NCBI RefSeq assembly: GCF_000374485.1
Contig: NZ_KB894491.1
Location: forward strand, 248,546-312,545
Direction of reading: 5' to 3'
DNA length: 64,000 nucleotides
Origin: Algicola sagamiensis DSM 14643
GTDB lineage: Bacteria; Pseudomonadota; Gammaproteobacteria; Enterobacterales; Alteromonadaceae
Shown here: positions 19,477-28,828 of the stretch, piece after piece
How positions within the stretch are numbered: the first letter of the stretch is position 1
How the letters are laid out: every line of letters starts with the position of its first letter
Position numbers and translations under genes: made by a program
The notes under the pieces: model-generated
Databases searched by the model: none
What the model saw: only the letters and a program-made list of their open reading frames with translations
Told to the model about the DNA's origin: nothing

Positions 19477-20161
19477 AAAAACCTGGCTCAGCCTGTTGAG
19501 TTTACTCCTTGCGATCCCTGCGTTCGCAAATAACTTGCTCAAGCCATATCATGCGACTTACGATGTGATCCGTGGTGGTAGCTCCTTAGGGACTGCCACA
19601 CGTATGCTGGAGAAAACAGAAAATGGTTATGTCTTGAGTTATGAAAGCAGAATCAAATTTTTGTTTTTGTCAGATAACAGAAAAGAAACCAGTCACTTCA
19701 CTATCAAAGACAACCAGCTCACATCGCAATATTATGAAATGAAGCGAACAGGCACTGGCTCTGACCGCCACTATCAGTTGTTTTTTGAGCCAAATGCCAT
19801 CAAACGAAAAATGGAAGAAGCGCCATTAAAAATCGACTACCAGAAGCACTGGCTCGATAACATGAGTTATCAACAACAGCTTGCTCTGGACATGGCTGCA
19901 GGCAAAAAGAAAGCCCATTACGCCGTCGTAAAACGCAAAGGCGGTACGCGCGAATATGACTTTGAGTTCGTCAAAAAAGACAAACTCAAACTCCCCTATG
20001 GTGAACTTGAAACGATCCACGTCAAACGGATATACAAAAATAAAGATAAGGCTGTCAATATCTGGTTCGCTCCATCCTTAAATTATTCACTTGTGCGACT
20101 TGAAACCATTGAAAACGGAAGTATTGAGATGGATATTCAACTCAAGTCTTTTCAGTTTTAG
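19445..20161 (+). CDS. DUF3108 periplasmic protein
   Basis: About 239 residues with a signal peptide ending near Pro-Ala-Phe-Ala. The mature part begins PYHATYDVIRGGSSLGTATR, and the later VWFAPSL-like segment (here NIWFAPSLNYSLVRLE) is the signature of DUF3108. ATG codons at 19445, 19451 and 19457 are all possible starts, and all lie inside the 3' end of purN. The purM-purN-DUF3108 order recurs in other gammaproteobacteria as I recall. The function is not known. The overlap suggests translational coupling, although the product is exported and unrelated to purine chemistry. Confidence 0.85.
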   Translation: MRMKMKKIFNKKTWLSLLSLLLAIPAFANNLLKPYHATYDVIRGGSSLGTATRMLEKTENGYVLSYESRIKFLFLSDNRKETSHFTIKDNQLTSQYYEMKRTGTGSDRHYQLFFEPNAIKRKMEEAPLKIDYQKHWLDNMSYQQQLALDMAAGKKKAHYAVVKRKGGTREYDFEFVKKDKLKLPYGELETIHVKRIYKNKDKAVNIWFAPSLNYSLVRLETIENGSIEMDIQLKSFQF

Positions 20162-20346
20162 CAATCGTTCGTTTATCAATCAATTTGTGCAGGTGATCCG
20201 GCCTGTACTCACTTTTCGACCCAACACTTGCATCTCACCAATATAAATAATAATTATTTCTAATAAATTAAGCTTTGTTCAGGTTACGTTAAGACTAAAG
20301 AGTTAGAATTCTCTCCTTTTGGAATCCCAAAATCGTTGGAGGATGT

Positions 20347-20580
20347 ATGGCAGTAATCAACCAATTAAAGCAATTGCTCTCTGAGACGTTATCAATTGAC
20401 ACAAGTGACTTTGACGAACAGACCGAACTGCTCGGCGCGATCCCAGAGTTTGACTCGATGGCAATCATGACACTCATCATTGAAATGGAGAATCAATTTG
20501 GTGTCTCAATCGTAGATGATGATATCGATGCAGAGACCTTTGCGACATTCGGCAGCTTAGCAAGTTTTATCTCCCAATAA
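20347..20580 (+). CDS. Acyl carrier protein, cassette-specific
   Basis: A 77-residue acyl/peptidyl carrier protein. The phosphopantetheine attachment serine is Ser37 in EFDSMAIM, flanked by the acidic helices typical of the family. The DSM motif and the sequence around it differ from the canonical fatty-acid ACP motif DSLD, so this is a dedicated carrier rather than AcpP. It is the first gene of a five-gene plus-strand cassette, followed 17 bp later by an LpxL-like acyltransferase. TTGGAGG precedes the start. The cargo is unknown. The downstream AMP-forming ligase is the natural loader (inference). Confidence 0.88.
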   Translation: MAVINQLKQLLSETLSIDTSDFDEQTELLGAIPEFDSMAIMTLIIEMENQFGVSIVDDDIDAETFATFGSLASFISQ

Positions 20581-20597
20581 ATCAGCTTCTAATCAAC

Positions 20598-21491
20598 ATG
20601 AGTAAACATCAACTAATTAACATGGCTGTCCTCTGTGTCGTGCGAATTTTTCGGTGCTTTCCCAGGCCCGTTCGCCGCCGCATCTCAGATGGTTTAGCCA
20701 TTGTTATTTTGAAATGCGCCAAGAAAACGCGACTGCGCGCAATACAAAATGTTCGCATTGGTATGCCTGACTTGACTAAAACTGAGGTCAATCGGATCAC
20801 ATATCAATCCTACCAGACCATTTGTTTTGGAGTGATTGAATCATTTTGGATGAATGAACTCCCGATCGATCTCATTGCAGATGCATCGACTAGACGGATC
20901 TTGGACTCCGGCCAAGGTGCTAGTATTGCAACAATGCACATGAGTTGCTATGAGATTGTCTCTTTAGCCATCGCCCGCATGACAGGAAAATCGACAACGA
21001 TGTCGAATATTCCACCATTTTTAAATGCAGGCATACGTGTCTATAAAGAAGCAGGGATTAACTGTATTCACAAGCGAGAGAAAGGCGGCTTTTTAAAACT
21101 GGTCCAAGCGATAAAACAAGGTCAGTTTGTCACACTTCACGCCGATCATTTTGCGGATGATACAGAGCTTACCTTTTTTGGACAGAGTACTAAAGGGCCA
21201 TGTGGCGCAGCAATGTTATCTGCACTGGCGAACCGCCCACTCTTAATTGCTTACGCAACTCTCACGTCTGAAGGTCGCTACCAGGTTTACATCGAAACCT
21301 TTTCAGAAACAGGAGTTTCGCGGGATAAGTCCGTCATATCAGCAACAATGCAGTCGGTTTATGACCGTTTCGAAACCATCATTTTGCAACATCCAGAACA
21401 ATGGTATTGGTCCTATAACCGTTGGCGAACGCCCCTTGCGATACCTCAATCAAATTCAACTTCATCGGAGGCAACACCGACGAATGCTTAA
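20598..21491 (+). CDS. LpxL/HtrB-like lipid acyltransferase
   Basis: A 297-residue member of the lysophospholipid/lipid A acyltransferase family. The catalytic H-X4-E motif is visible as His114...Glu119 (MHMSCYEIV). The conserved basic Arg-rich N-terminal part, the central segment VTLHADHFADDTELTFFG with its Asp, and the GAAMLSALANRPLL segment match LpxL/LpxM. The N-terminal hydrophobic stretch suggests inner-membrane association. Known members move acyl groups from ACP to lipid A. Here a dedicated ACP is encoded 17 bp upstream, so the acyl donor may be unusual (inference). The stop overlaps the ABC gene start by 8 nt. Confidence 0.85.
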   Translation: MSKHQLINMAVLCVVRIFRCFPRPVRRRISDGLAIVILKCAKKTRLRAIQNVRIGMPDLTKTEVNRITYQSYQTICFGVIESFWMNELPIDLIADASTRRILDSGQGASIATMHMSCYEIVSLAIARMTGKSTTMSNIPPFLNAGIRVYKEAGINCIHKREKGGFLKLVQAIKQGQFVTLHADHFADDTELTFFGQSTKGPCGAAMLSALANRPLLIAYATLTSEGRYQVYIETFSETGVSRDKSVISATMQSVYDRFETIILQHPEQWYWSYNRWRTPLAIPQSNSTSSEATPTNA

Positions 21492-23232
21492 AATCACATC
21501 AACCTCGCAGCAACACTTTTATCGGTTGCTGCGTTATTTTATCTCATTTAAAAAAGCACTACTGCTCAGCTTATTTGCAATGGTGCTTTTTAGTTTAATC
21601 GACGCTGGACAGATCTATTTGGTGAAACCACTCATCGATGATGGCCTGGCAAAAAATGACGGTTCCGTCCTTAAAATTGGCTCAGTGCTTGTCATTGGTA
21701 TTTTCTTCTTTCGTGGGCTGGCCAGCTTTGTCTCAAATTACACGCTGAGTTATGTCAGTAGCTACGTGATCATGCAGATCCGCCAAGAAACATTCAATCA
21801 CCTACTCAAGCTCCCTGTCTCCTTCTTTGAACGGCATGCAACTGGTGAGCTGATTGCTAAGCTGACTTACGATACAGAGCAAATCGCGAATGCCAGTTCA
21901 AGAGCACTGCTCATTGCCATCCGAGAAACCATTATTATTTCTGTGCTGATTGGGATCATGTTCTATACCAGCTGGCAGTTATCCTTGATTTTCTTTGTGA
22001 TTGGCCCAGTGATATTTGGACTGATTCGCTTGGTGTCGACACGTTTTCGTCTTTTGAGTAGTCATTTACAAGGACAAATGGGTCAAGTCACCCGACATAT
22101 TGAGCAAACCTTGAAGGCACAAAAGGAGATCCGGGCTTTTGGAACTCAAGAGAAAGAACAAGCACGTTTCTTCACCGTGAACAACCGTTTTCGCCAGCAA
22201 GCAATGAAGCTTGCTTCCTTAACGGCGATGACGAATCCTGTGATCCAGCTGATTGCTTCTTTCGCCATTGCAGCAGTCTTGTTTTTAGCGAGCTTCGATA
22301 GCATCATTTCTGAGTTATCCGCTGGGACATTTACAGCAACCTTAGTCGCGATGGGCTCATTACTTGCGCCACTCAAACAAATCTCAAATGTGAATGAGCA
22401 GCTCCAACGCGGCCTTGCTGCGGCAGAAAGTATCTTTGCTTTACTCGATGAGCCCGTTGAAAAAGATACTGGCACCCAGCAAATTAGTACGCTGAAATCG
22501 ATTACCCTCAACCAACTTGAGTTTTTCCATCTTGGTGCAGAAAAACCTGCGCTTAATCAGATCACACTGAATATTCAAGCAGGTGAATCCATCGCCCTCG
22601 TCGGTGAGTCTGGTAGTGGTAAGTCGACCTTGGCAAATCTCCTGCTTCGCTTTTATGATGCCCCGCGACAGCAAATTCAGCTCAACGAATATCCGATAGA
22701 ACAGATCCAGCTTGGTCATCTGCGTTCGTTGTTCTCGCTTGTGTCTCAACAAGTGATCTTATTTGACGACACCATCGCCGCCAATATCGCTTATGGCTGT
22801 AACCGGGAAGTGAGCGAAAAAGAAATCTATGCCGCAGCAGAGGCTGCACATGTGCTTTCTTTTGCGCAAGACCTCCCAGAGGGCCTGAACACACCAATTG
22901 GAGAAAATGGGGGTAAGCTATCCGGTGGTCAACGCCAACGCATTGCGATTGCGCGCGCGTTCTTAAGAGATGCACCGATTCTCATTCTTGATGAGGCCAC
23001 GTCAGCACTCGATCCAATCTCTGAAAAACTGATAAATGACGCCTTAACCACCCTTCAACGTGGCAAAACGACCATTGTGATCGCACATCGACTCGCAGCG
23101 ATTGAAGATGTTGATCGTATTTTGGTCCTTGGACATGGCCGCCTGCTGGAACAAGGCACACACGCATCCCTGATTGATGCAGATGGGGCTTACGCAAGCC
23201 TGTATAAAAATAGAGAGGTTGCAGAAGCATGA
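21484..23232 (+). CDS. Second MsbA-like ABC lipid exporter
   Basis: A 582-residue half-transporter, the same length as E. coli MsbA. It has a six-helix membrane domain followed by an ATPase domain with GESGSGKSTL (Walker A), LSGGQRQR, ILILDEATSALD and VIAHRLA. The frame is open further upstream, inside the acyltransferase gene, but the ATG at 21484 has GGAGG upstream and gives the exact family length. The start overlaps the previous stop by 8 nt, and its own stop overlaps the ligase start by 4 nt. It is distinct in sequence from MsbA at 5355-7094, and by context probably exports the product of this cassette. Confidence 0.9.
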   Translation: MLKITSTSQQHFYRLLRYFISFKKALLLSLFAMVLFSLIDAGQIYLVKPLIDDGLAKNDGSVLKIGSVLVIGIFFFRGLASFVSNYTLSYVSSYVIMQIRQETFNHLLKLPVSFFERHATGELIAKLTYDTEQIANASSRALLIAIRETIIISVLIGIMFYTSWQLSLIFFVIGPVIFGLIRLVSTRFRLLSSHLQGQMGQVTRHIEQTLKAQKEIRAFGTQEKEQARFFTVNNRFRQQAMKLASLTAMTNPVIQLIASFAIAAVLFLASFDSIISELSAGTFTATLVAMGSLLAPLKQISNVNEQLQRGLAAAESIFALLDEPVEKDTGTQQISTLKSITLNQLEFFHLGAEKPALNQITLNIQAGESIALVGESGSGKSTLANLLLRFYDAPRQQIQLNEYPIEQIQLGHLRSLFSLVSQQVILFDDTIAANIAYGCNREVSEKEIYAAAEAAHVLSFAQDLPEGLNTPIGENGGKLSGGQRQRIAIARAFLRDAPILILDEATSALDPISEKLINDALTTLQRGKTTIVIAHRLAAIEDVDRILVLGHGRLLEQGTHASLIDADGAYASLYKNREVAEA

Positions 23233-24800
23233 AGTTATTGCACGAATTGATCTTGAGCCAGGCAAAGAAGACACCACAGGCCGAGGCGCTTGGCTTTAAA
23301 GATACATGGCTTACTTATCAAGAACTCGCCGATCAAGTGACGCAAGCGTCAGAGATGCTGCGTGCGCTTCAACGCCATCAACGTGATCGCGTCGCCGTTT
23401 ACCTCCCAAAGGTCCCACAAGCGGTCATGAGTTATTTTGGTGCAAGTATGGCTGGGTTGGTCTTTGTCCCCATCAATCCAATTTTAAAAGCTCCCCAAGC
23501 CACGCATATTATTCAAGATGCGCAAGCAACAGTGCTCATCACGAACAGTGCGCGACTCAAGACTATGTCACCTGATGCACTTTCATCATTGAAACAAGTG
23601 ATCTTGATTGATGAACCTCAGGATACATTCGGGAATATCCCGCTGATGACGTGGGACGAAGCCATACAATTAAAGTCTGACTTTCCGGCTCATCGCATGA
23701 TCAGCACTGATCTGGTTGCCTTACTCTACACATCTGGGAGTACAGGCAAACCAAAAGGAGTCATGCTCAGCCACCAAAATATGGTGACTGGTGCATATAG
23801 TGTTGCTGAATATCTTGACAACCAGCAAACAGACAGGCTGCTATGCGCCCTACCTTTTAGTTTTGATTATGGGTTTAGTCAGATGACGATTTCGTTTGCG
23901 ACGGGTGGAAGCTGTTACTTGATGGAATACCTGTTTCCGCAGGATATCCTCAAACAAGTCGTCGCGCAGAAAATCACGGGCTTGGCCCTCGTTCCTGCCC
24001 TTTGGATCAAACTGGCAAGAATGGCATGGCCAGAATCTACCCGCGAGCACTTACGCTATTTCACCAATACTGGTGGTGCGATGCCAGTTCACATCACGAA
24101 AGTACTTCGCGAGCAACTTCCAAATACAAAACCATACCTGATGTACGGCCTGACAGAAGCGTTTCGTTCTTGTTACCTTCCTCCAGAACAAGTTGATATT
24201 CGTCCAGGTTCCATTGGTCAAACGATCCCCAACGCAGAGATACTGGTGATCAACGAAAAAGGCGAATGCTGCCAACCTGAAGAGCCGGGTGAGCTTGTGC
24301 ATCGTGGACCACTGGTGAGTCTTGGCTATTGGAAGAATGAAGAAAAAACACAGGAGCGCTTTCAACCACTTCCCAAGGCGCTTACCCAGGGACCCCTTCC
24401 AGAAATTGCAGTTTGGTCAGGTGATACTGTCAAAATAGATAGTGAAGGATATCTATACTTCATTGGCCGAACTGATGAAATGATCAAAACCTCTGGCTAC
24501 CGTGTCAGCCCACAAGAAGTTGAAGAGCTGGTTTATCAGTCCGGGCTGGTCAAGGAGGCCATTGTCATTGGTGTCCCACATGATGAACTTGGACAGGCAA
24601 TCCTTCTTTTTATCATTGAAAAAGAGAATGTATTCTTGGCTGACATTCAAAACTTCTGTCGCAAGAATTTACCGAGCTTTATGATCCCACAAGACATGAT
24701 CGCATTAACCTCAATCGTGACAAATGCGAATGGAAAACCGGATAGAGCAGCGCTCAATCGAGATTATAAACATCACTTTTGCAAAGGAGAAAAACAATGA
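23229..24800 (+). CDS. AMP-forming acyl-CoA/acyl-ACP ligase
   Basis: A 523-residue adenylate-forming enzyme (ANL superfamily) that activates a carboxylate as an acyl-AMP and passes it to a thiol. The core motifs are all intact: LLYTSGSTGKPKGVMLSH, YGLTEAF, the GDTVKIDSEGYLYFIGRTDEM hinge region, SGYRVSP, and the C-terminal catalytic lysine in NANGKPDRAAL. It closely resembles in length and layout the ligases annotated as exosortase-A-system-associated, which also pair with a PLP decarboxylase. No exosortase is seen here. Overlaps both neighbours by 4 nt. Acyl-ACP loading is inferred from the cassette ACP. Confidence 0.88.
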   Translation: MKLLHELILSQAKKTPQAEALGFKDTWLTYQELADQVTQASEMLRALQRHQRDRVAVYLPKVPQAVMSYFGASMAGLVFVPINPILKAPQATHIIQDAQATVLITNSARLKTMSPDALSSLKQVILIDEPQDTFGNIPLMTWDEAIQLKSDFPAHRMISTDLVALLYTSGSTGKPKGVMLSHQNMVTGAYSVAEYLDNQQTDRLLCALPFSFDYGFSQMTISFATGGSCYLMEYLFPQDILKQVVAQKITGLALVPALWIKLARMAWPESTREHLRYFTNTGGAMPVHITKVLREQLPNTKPYLMYGLTEAFRSCYLPPEQVDIRPGSIGQTIPNAEILVINEKGECCQPEEPGELVHRGPLVSLGYWKNEEKTQERFQPLPKALTQGPLPEIAVWSGDTVKIDSEGYLYFIGRTDEMIKTSGYRVSPQEVEELVYQSGLVKEAIVIGVPHDELGQAILLFIIEKENVFLADIQNFCRKNLPSFMIPQDMIALTSIVTNANGKPDRAALNRDYKHHFCKGEKQ

Positions 24801-26023
24801 GTCTCCAGCATGACCGCCTCACCCGGATCCATACGGCTGCCAACCAACTGATATTTGCTGGAAAAACAACAGCAGAACTTGCAGCCATCGCGGGCCAAAC
24901 ACCTTGTTATATATACGATCGCCAGCTGATAACAGCGCGGATAGAACACCTTCGCAAGATGCTTCCTAAAGCATTGAAGTTACACTACGCCATCAAAGCC
25001 AACCCAATGCCTGCCGTCGTTCAGCATATTGGGTCGCAGGTGGATGGACTGGATGTTGCCTCTCATAAGGAGTTACTGACCGCGCTTGCGACAGGTAAAG
25101 CGCCAACACAGATCAGCTGTGCAGGCCCTGCCAAGTCTGAAAAAGAGCTTCTCGCAGCCATCACCAGTGGCGTGATCATCAATGTGGAATCTGAAACGGA
25201 GTTACAACGGATTGAAGCGATCAGTCACCAATTTGGAAAAAAAGCGAAGATTGCTTTTCGCGTCAATCCTGCATTTGAGTTGAAGTCATCGGGCATGAAA
25301 ATGGCGGGTGGACCGAAGCAGTTTGGCATTGATAGCGAACAACTGCCTGAGATCTTAACCAATCTTGACCTCAATCGGATTGAATTACATGGATTGCATA
25401 TCTTCTCAGGCTCTCAAAACCTCAATACGGATGCGCTGATTGAAACCCATCAGAAGACGTTTGAATTGGCCGCTGAACTTGCGCAAGCGTCACGGGTACC
25501 ATTTCAACACATCAATATTGGCGGCGGATTTGGAATACCATATTTTCCGGGTGAGCAAGCACTCGATCTGGCGCCTATCGCTGAGAACCTCAATGTACTG
25601 ATGGACTCGAGATCAGAAAGTATTCAAAACAGTGAAATCGTGATTGAGCTGGGCCGTTATATTGTCGGAGAAGCGGGCATTTACCTGTGTGAAGTGACGG
25701 ATAAAAAAATCTCTCGGGGTCAAACCTTCCTGATGACCAATGGCGGATTACATCATCACTTGTCCAACTCAGGCAACTTCGGTCAGGTGATCCGTAAAAA
25801 CTATCCAGTGATGATTGCTAATCGCCATTTGAGTGATGAACTAGAAAAAGTTGAGATCGTCGGTCCATTATGTACACCACTGGATATCGTTGGTGCAAAA
25901 TTAGAACTTCCGAAAGCGGAGATTGGTGATCACATTGTGGTTTTTCAATCTGGTGCATATGGTGCAACAGCAAGCCCACAGCAGTTTTTAAGTCAACCAG
26001 ATCTGGTTGAGATCATGATATAG
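24797..26023 (+). CDS. PLP-dependent decarboxylase of the ornithine/DAP/arginine fold III family
   Basis: A 408-residue fold-III PLP enzyme. The PLP lysine is Lys67 in HYAIKANP. The glycine loop INIGGGFGIPY, ELGRYIVGEAG and the dimer-interface Cys motif VGPLCTPLD are present. This is the family of diaminopimelate, ornithine and carboxynorspermidine decarboxylases, and the sequence is closest in style to the decarboxylases paired with AMP ligases in exosortase-A loci. The ATG at 24797 has AAGGAGA upstream and overlaps the ligase stop in ATGA form. A longer frame starts six codons earlier without a site. It is unlikely to be LysA, since it is the last gene of the lipid-type cassette. Substrate unknown. 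Confidence 0.85.
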   Translation: MSLQHDRLTRIHTAANQLIFAGKTTAELAAIAGQTPCYIYDRQLITARIEHLRKMLPKALKLHYAIKANPMPAVVQHIGSQVDGLDVASHKELLTALATGKAPTQISCAGPAKSEKELLAAITSGVIINVESETELQRIEAISHQFGKKAKIAFRVNPAFELKSSGMKMAGGPKQFGIDSEQLPEILTNLDLNRIELHGLHIFSGSQNLNTDALIETHQKTFELAAELAQASRVPFQHINIGGGFGIPYFPGEQALDLAPIAENLNVLMDSRSESIQNSEIVIELGRYIVGEAGIYLCEVTDKKISRGQTFLMTNGGLHHHLSNSGNFGQVIRKNYPVMIANRHLSDELEKVEIVGPLCTPLDIVGAKLELPKAEIGDHIVVFQSGAYGATASPQQFLSQPDLVEIMI

Positions 26024-26063
26024 AGAAGCCTTCATTTCGTTGAACACCAACAGTGAAAGGCAA

Positions 26064-26094
26064 AAAGCCGGATTTTTTATCCGGCTTTTTTATT
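26064..26094. terminator. Bidirectional intrinsic terminator
   Basis: A strong stem (AAAGCCGGAT / ATCCGGCTTT) with a short T-rich loop and T runs on both strands. It lies between the convergent decarboxylase cassette and gltX and should stop both. Confidence 0.9.
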
Positions 26095-26133
26095 GGTAAC
26101 ATCTTTAAAAGTCACTGGTTTGCGCTGAACCAA

Positions 26134-27543
26134 TTATTCCGCCGCTCTCGCTTCAATAAATGCAATCGCGCGATTAATTCGCTCAACTACTTTGTCTTTT
26201 TCAATCAATACAAGCGTCACATCCAATGAAGGTGAATTGCCACCACCTGTCACCGCAACTCGAAGTGGCATACCAACTTTGCCCATGCCGACTTCTAATT
26301 CTTCTGCTGTACCGTGAATGGCTGCCTGGATTGCCTCTACGGTCCAATCCGTTAATGCTGCAAGTTTGTCACGGACAACCTCCAAAGGCTGTTGTGCAAC
26401 TGGGCGCAGATGTTTCTTTGCCGCTTTTTCGTCAAGTGCATCGAAGTCCGCATAGAAATACTCACTGATTTGAGCCATTTCTTTCAACGTCTTCACACGA
26501 TCAGCCTGGATCGCAATCACATCTGTCAACGCAGGACCATGCTCTGTATTCAAACCCGCTTGTTGCATATGCCATGCCAAATGCTCTGCGACGTATTCTG
26601 CTGGTAAACTACGCATATAGTGCTGGTTTAACCATTGAAGTTTTTCTGTATTGAACGCAGATGGCGCACGGTTACAACCAGACAAGTCAAATAATTCAAG
26701 CATTTGCTCTTTTGAGAATATCTCTTCATCACCGTGAGACCATCCCAAGCGAACCAAGTAGTTCAATAATGCTTCTGGCAGGTAACCCTCATCACGGTAT
26801 TGCATCACACTCACGGCACCATGGCGCTTAGATAGGCGCTTGCCATCATCACCTAATATCATTGGCACGTGGGCATATTGCGGAATCGACGCACCCAAAG
26901 CGGCCAAAATATTCATTTGTCTCGGTGTATTATTAATGTGATCATCACCGCGGATCACGTGGGTCATTTTCATATCCCAATCATCCACAACAACCGTCAG
27001 GTTGTACGTTGGCGTACCATCAGAGCGCGCAATGATCAGATCATCCAATTCCGTATTGCTGATTTCAATTCGACCTTTGATGAGATCTTCAATGACTACA
27101 GTACCCTCAAGCGGATTCTTGAAACGGATGACGAAAGGTTTGTCTTCTGGATGATCCGTTCTATCTCGCCATAGCCCGTTATATCTTGGCTTCTCACCAC
27201 GCACTTTTTGTTCTTCGCGCATTTGATCCACTTCTTCCGGCGTACAATAACAGCGATAAGCATGACCGGCATCCAGTAATTGCTGGATCACTTCTTTGTA
27301 TCGATCAAAACGCTTCGTCTGATAGAACGGGCCTTGTGTCCAATCGAGGCCAAGCCAGTTCATGCCTTCCAGAATGGCATCGACTGATTCCTGCGTTGAA
27401 CGCTCTAAATCCGTATCTTCAATACGAAGGACGAATTCACCGCCATTTTTCTTTGCATAAAGCCAGGAATACAGTGCTGTGCGCGCACCACCAACGTGCA
27501 AGTAGCCCGTCGGACTTGGCGCAAAACGTGTGGTTAAAGTCAT
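26134..27543 (-). CDS. gltX: Glutamyl-tRNA synthetase
   Basis: Charges tRNA-Glu with glutamate. A class I synthetase with the HIGH-type motif LHVGGART near the N-terminus and the KMSKS-type motif KRLSKRHG. The start is placed at the ATG at 27543, giving the standard N-terminus [12 protein letters not shown] and 469 residues, which is the usual length. The frame extends 19 codons upstream with no family sequence. Monocistronic in this window, it converges on the cassette terminator. Confidence 0.97.
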   Translation of the reverse strand: MTLTTRFAPSPTGYLHVGGARTALYSWLYAKKNGGEFVLRIEDTDLERSTQESVDAILEGMNWLGLDWTQGPFYQTKRFDRYKEVIQQLLDAGHAYRCYCTPEEVDQMREEQKVRGEKPRYNGLWRDRTDHPEDKPFVIRFKNPLEGTVVIEDLIKGRIEISNTELDDLIIARSDGTPTYNLTVVVDDWDMKMTHVIRGDDHINNTPRQMNILAALGASIPQYAHVPMILGDDGKRLSKRHGAVSVMQYRDEGYLPEALLNYLVRLGWSHGDEEIFSKEQMLELFDLSGCNRAPSAFNTEKLQWLNQHYMRSLPAEYVAEHLAWHMQQAGLNTEHGPALTDVIAIQADRVKTLKEMAQISEYFYADFDALDEKAAKKHLRPVAQQPLEVVRDKLAALTDWTVEAIQAAIHGTAEELEVGMGKVGMPLRVAVTGGGNSPSLDVTLVLIEKDKVVERINRAIAFIEARAAE

Positions 27544-27758
27544 CTTGAAACCTTTTCCGAATGAATGCTGCGAATTGAGCATCGTGAAAGTAAAAATCAA
27601 TGCACGGCATTCTACTAAAGCCAGATTCAGCTTGCACTTACTTTATGAGGCGAGATAAAGAGACCTGAGCACAAATTAAAGAAAAAGCGGGTTAGAATAT
27701 CAATCCCTGCTTATACTGAGAAAATACTATTAACTCAGACGGTTTGCGTTCTTTACTC

Positions 27759-28613
27759 ATGCGGCAATTCGTTATCTTCTCTATCTTACTTTTGCCAATT
27801 CAAATCGTGCATGCTGATACGGGTACAATTTTTTATCCACGATATCAAGATGACACGCGCTTCATTGATATTGTGGAACTTCTCAATGGTGCGTTGGAAA
27901 AAACAACTAAAGAGTTCGGTGGCTATCAACTCATGGCCTCACCACAACAAATGACAGAAAATCGACAACAACAGGCACTTGAGGCTGAGCAAGGTATCCA
28001 TTTGATGTGGATGTCCACTTCACCCGATAAAGAAACACGATTCAAAGCGATTCAGATTCCTTTGAGAAAAGGACTTCTCGGCTATCGAATATCATTGATC
28101 CACAATGAAGAACAGAGCAAAATTGATCGTTTATCCAGCATGAAAGATCTCTTGAAAATTCAGATAGGACAAGGGATTGGTTGGGGTGATGTCAGTATCT
28201 ATCGATATTCCAGAATCAAGGTGTTCCAAGCACCATACAAAGCCCTGTTTAGAATGCTGAATTCGAAGCGATTTGATATATTTCCCCGTGGAATTAATGA
28301 AGTTTTTGATGAATACAGTCAACAAAAAGAGGACAACCCAAACATCACAATTGAATCAAACTTATTACTGTATTATCCCTGGCCTTACTATATTTTTACT
28401 TCCAAAAAGAACCCTCTACTACACCAACGCATCGAAACTGGGTTTAACCAAATGATCAAAGATGGTTCTTTTGATCGCATTTTCATGAAGCACCATGCAG
28501 ATGCCATTCAAAAAGCACGTTTTGACCAACGTCGTGTCATTCAAATACCAAACCCATATTTACCGTCGAATACCCCCCTCGATAGAACTGAGCTTTGGTT
28601 CCAAGTCAAATAA
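27759..28613 (+). CDS. Periplasmic substrate-binding-like protein, orphan
   Basis: About 284 residues with a signal peptide (core FVIFSILLLPIQIV, cleavage near His-Ala-Asp). The overall pattern, two lobes with LLKIQIGQGIGWGDV and NPLLHQRIETGFNQMIKDGSFDRIF at the C-terminus, is that of type-II periplasmic binding proteins (SBP family 3). No permease or ATPase is nearby. The start is uncertain: an in-frame TTG at 27744 is five codons upstream. It diverges from gltX. The ligand is unknown. It may be a stand-alone binding or sensing protein. Confidence 0.7.
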   Translation: MRQFVIFSILLLPIQIVHADTGTIFYPRYQDDTRFIDIVELLNGALEKTTKEFGGYQLMASPQQMTENRQQQALEAEQGIHLMWMSTSPDKETRFKAIQIPLRKGLLGYRISLIHNEEQSKIDRLSSMKDLLKIQIGQGIGWGDVSIYRYSRIKVFQAPYKALFRMLNSKRFDIFPRGINEVFDEYSQQKEDNPNITIESNLLLYYPWPYYIFTSKKNPLLHQRIETGFNQMIKDGSFDRIFMKHHADAIQKARFDQRRVIQIPNPYLPSNTPLDRTELWFQVK

Positions 28614-28828
28614 ACAAAAGAATTATAAAAATAAATATCCACGTCGTATTAATAAGAAAATATTATTAATCAATTGGTTGTGAATTGTATTTCTATTGCA
28701 AACCAAATCATTATTTGTGAACATCATTTTGTTGATGTGGCCCATTTCACCTCAAAAAATAAAACAAGATAACAAAAAAACAAATCTGCTGATTTACAAA
28801 ACCCAACAAGAAAAATTAAGGAAAACCA

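Noticed and set aside
24797-26023. Calling the fold-III PLP enzyme LysA
   Set aside because: The motif set is shared by the whole family, and the gene is the last of a lipid-type cassette paired with an AMP ligase; dapE lies elsewhere without it.
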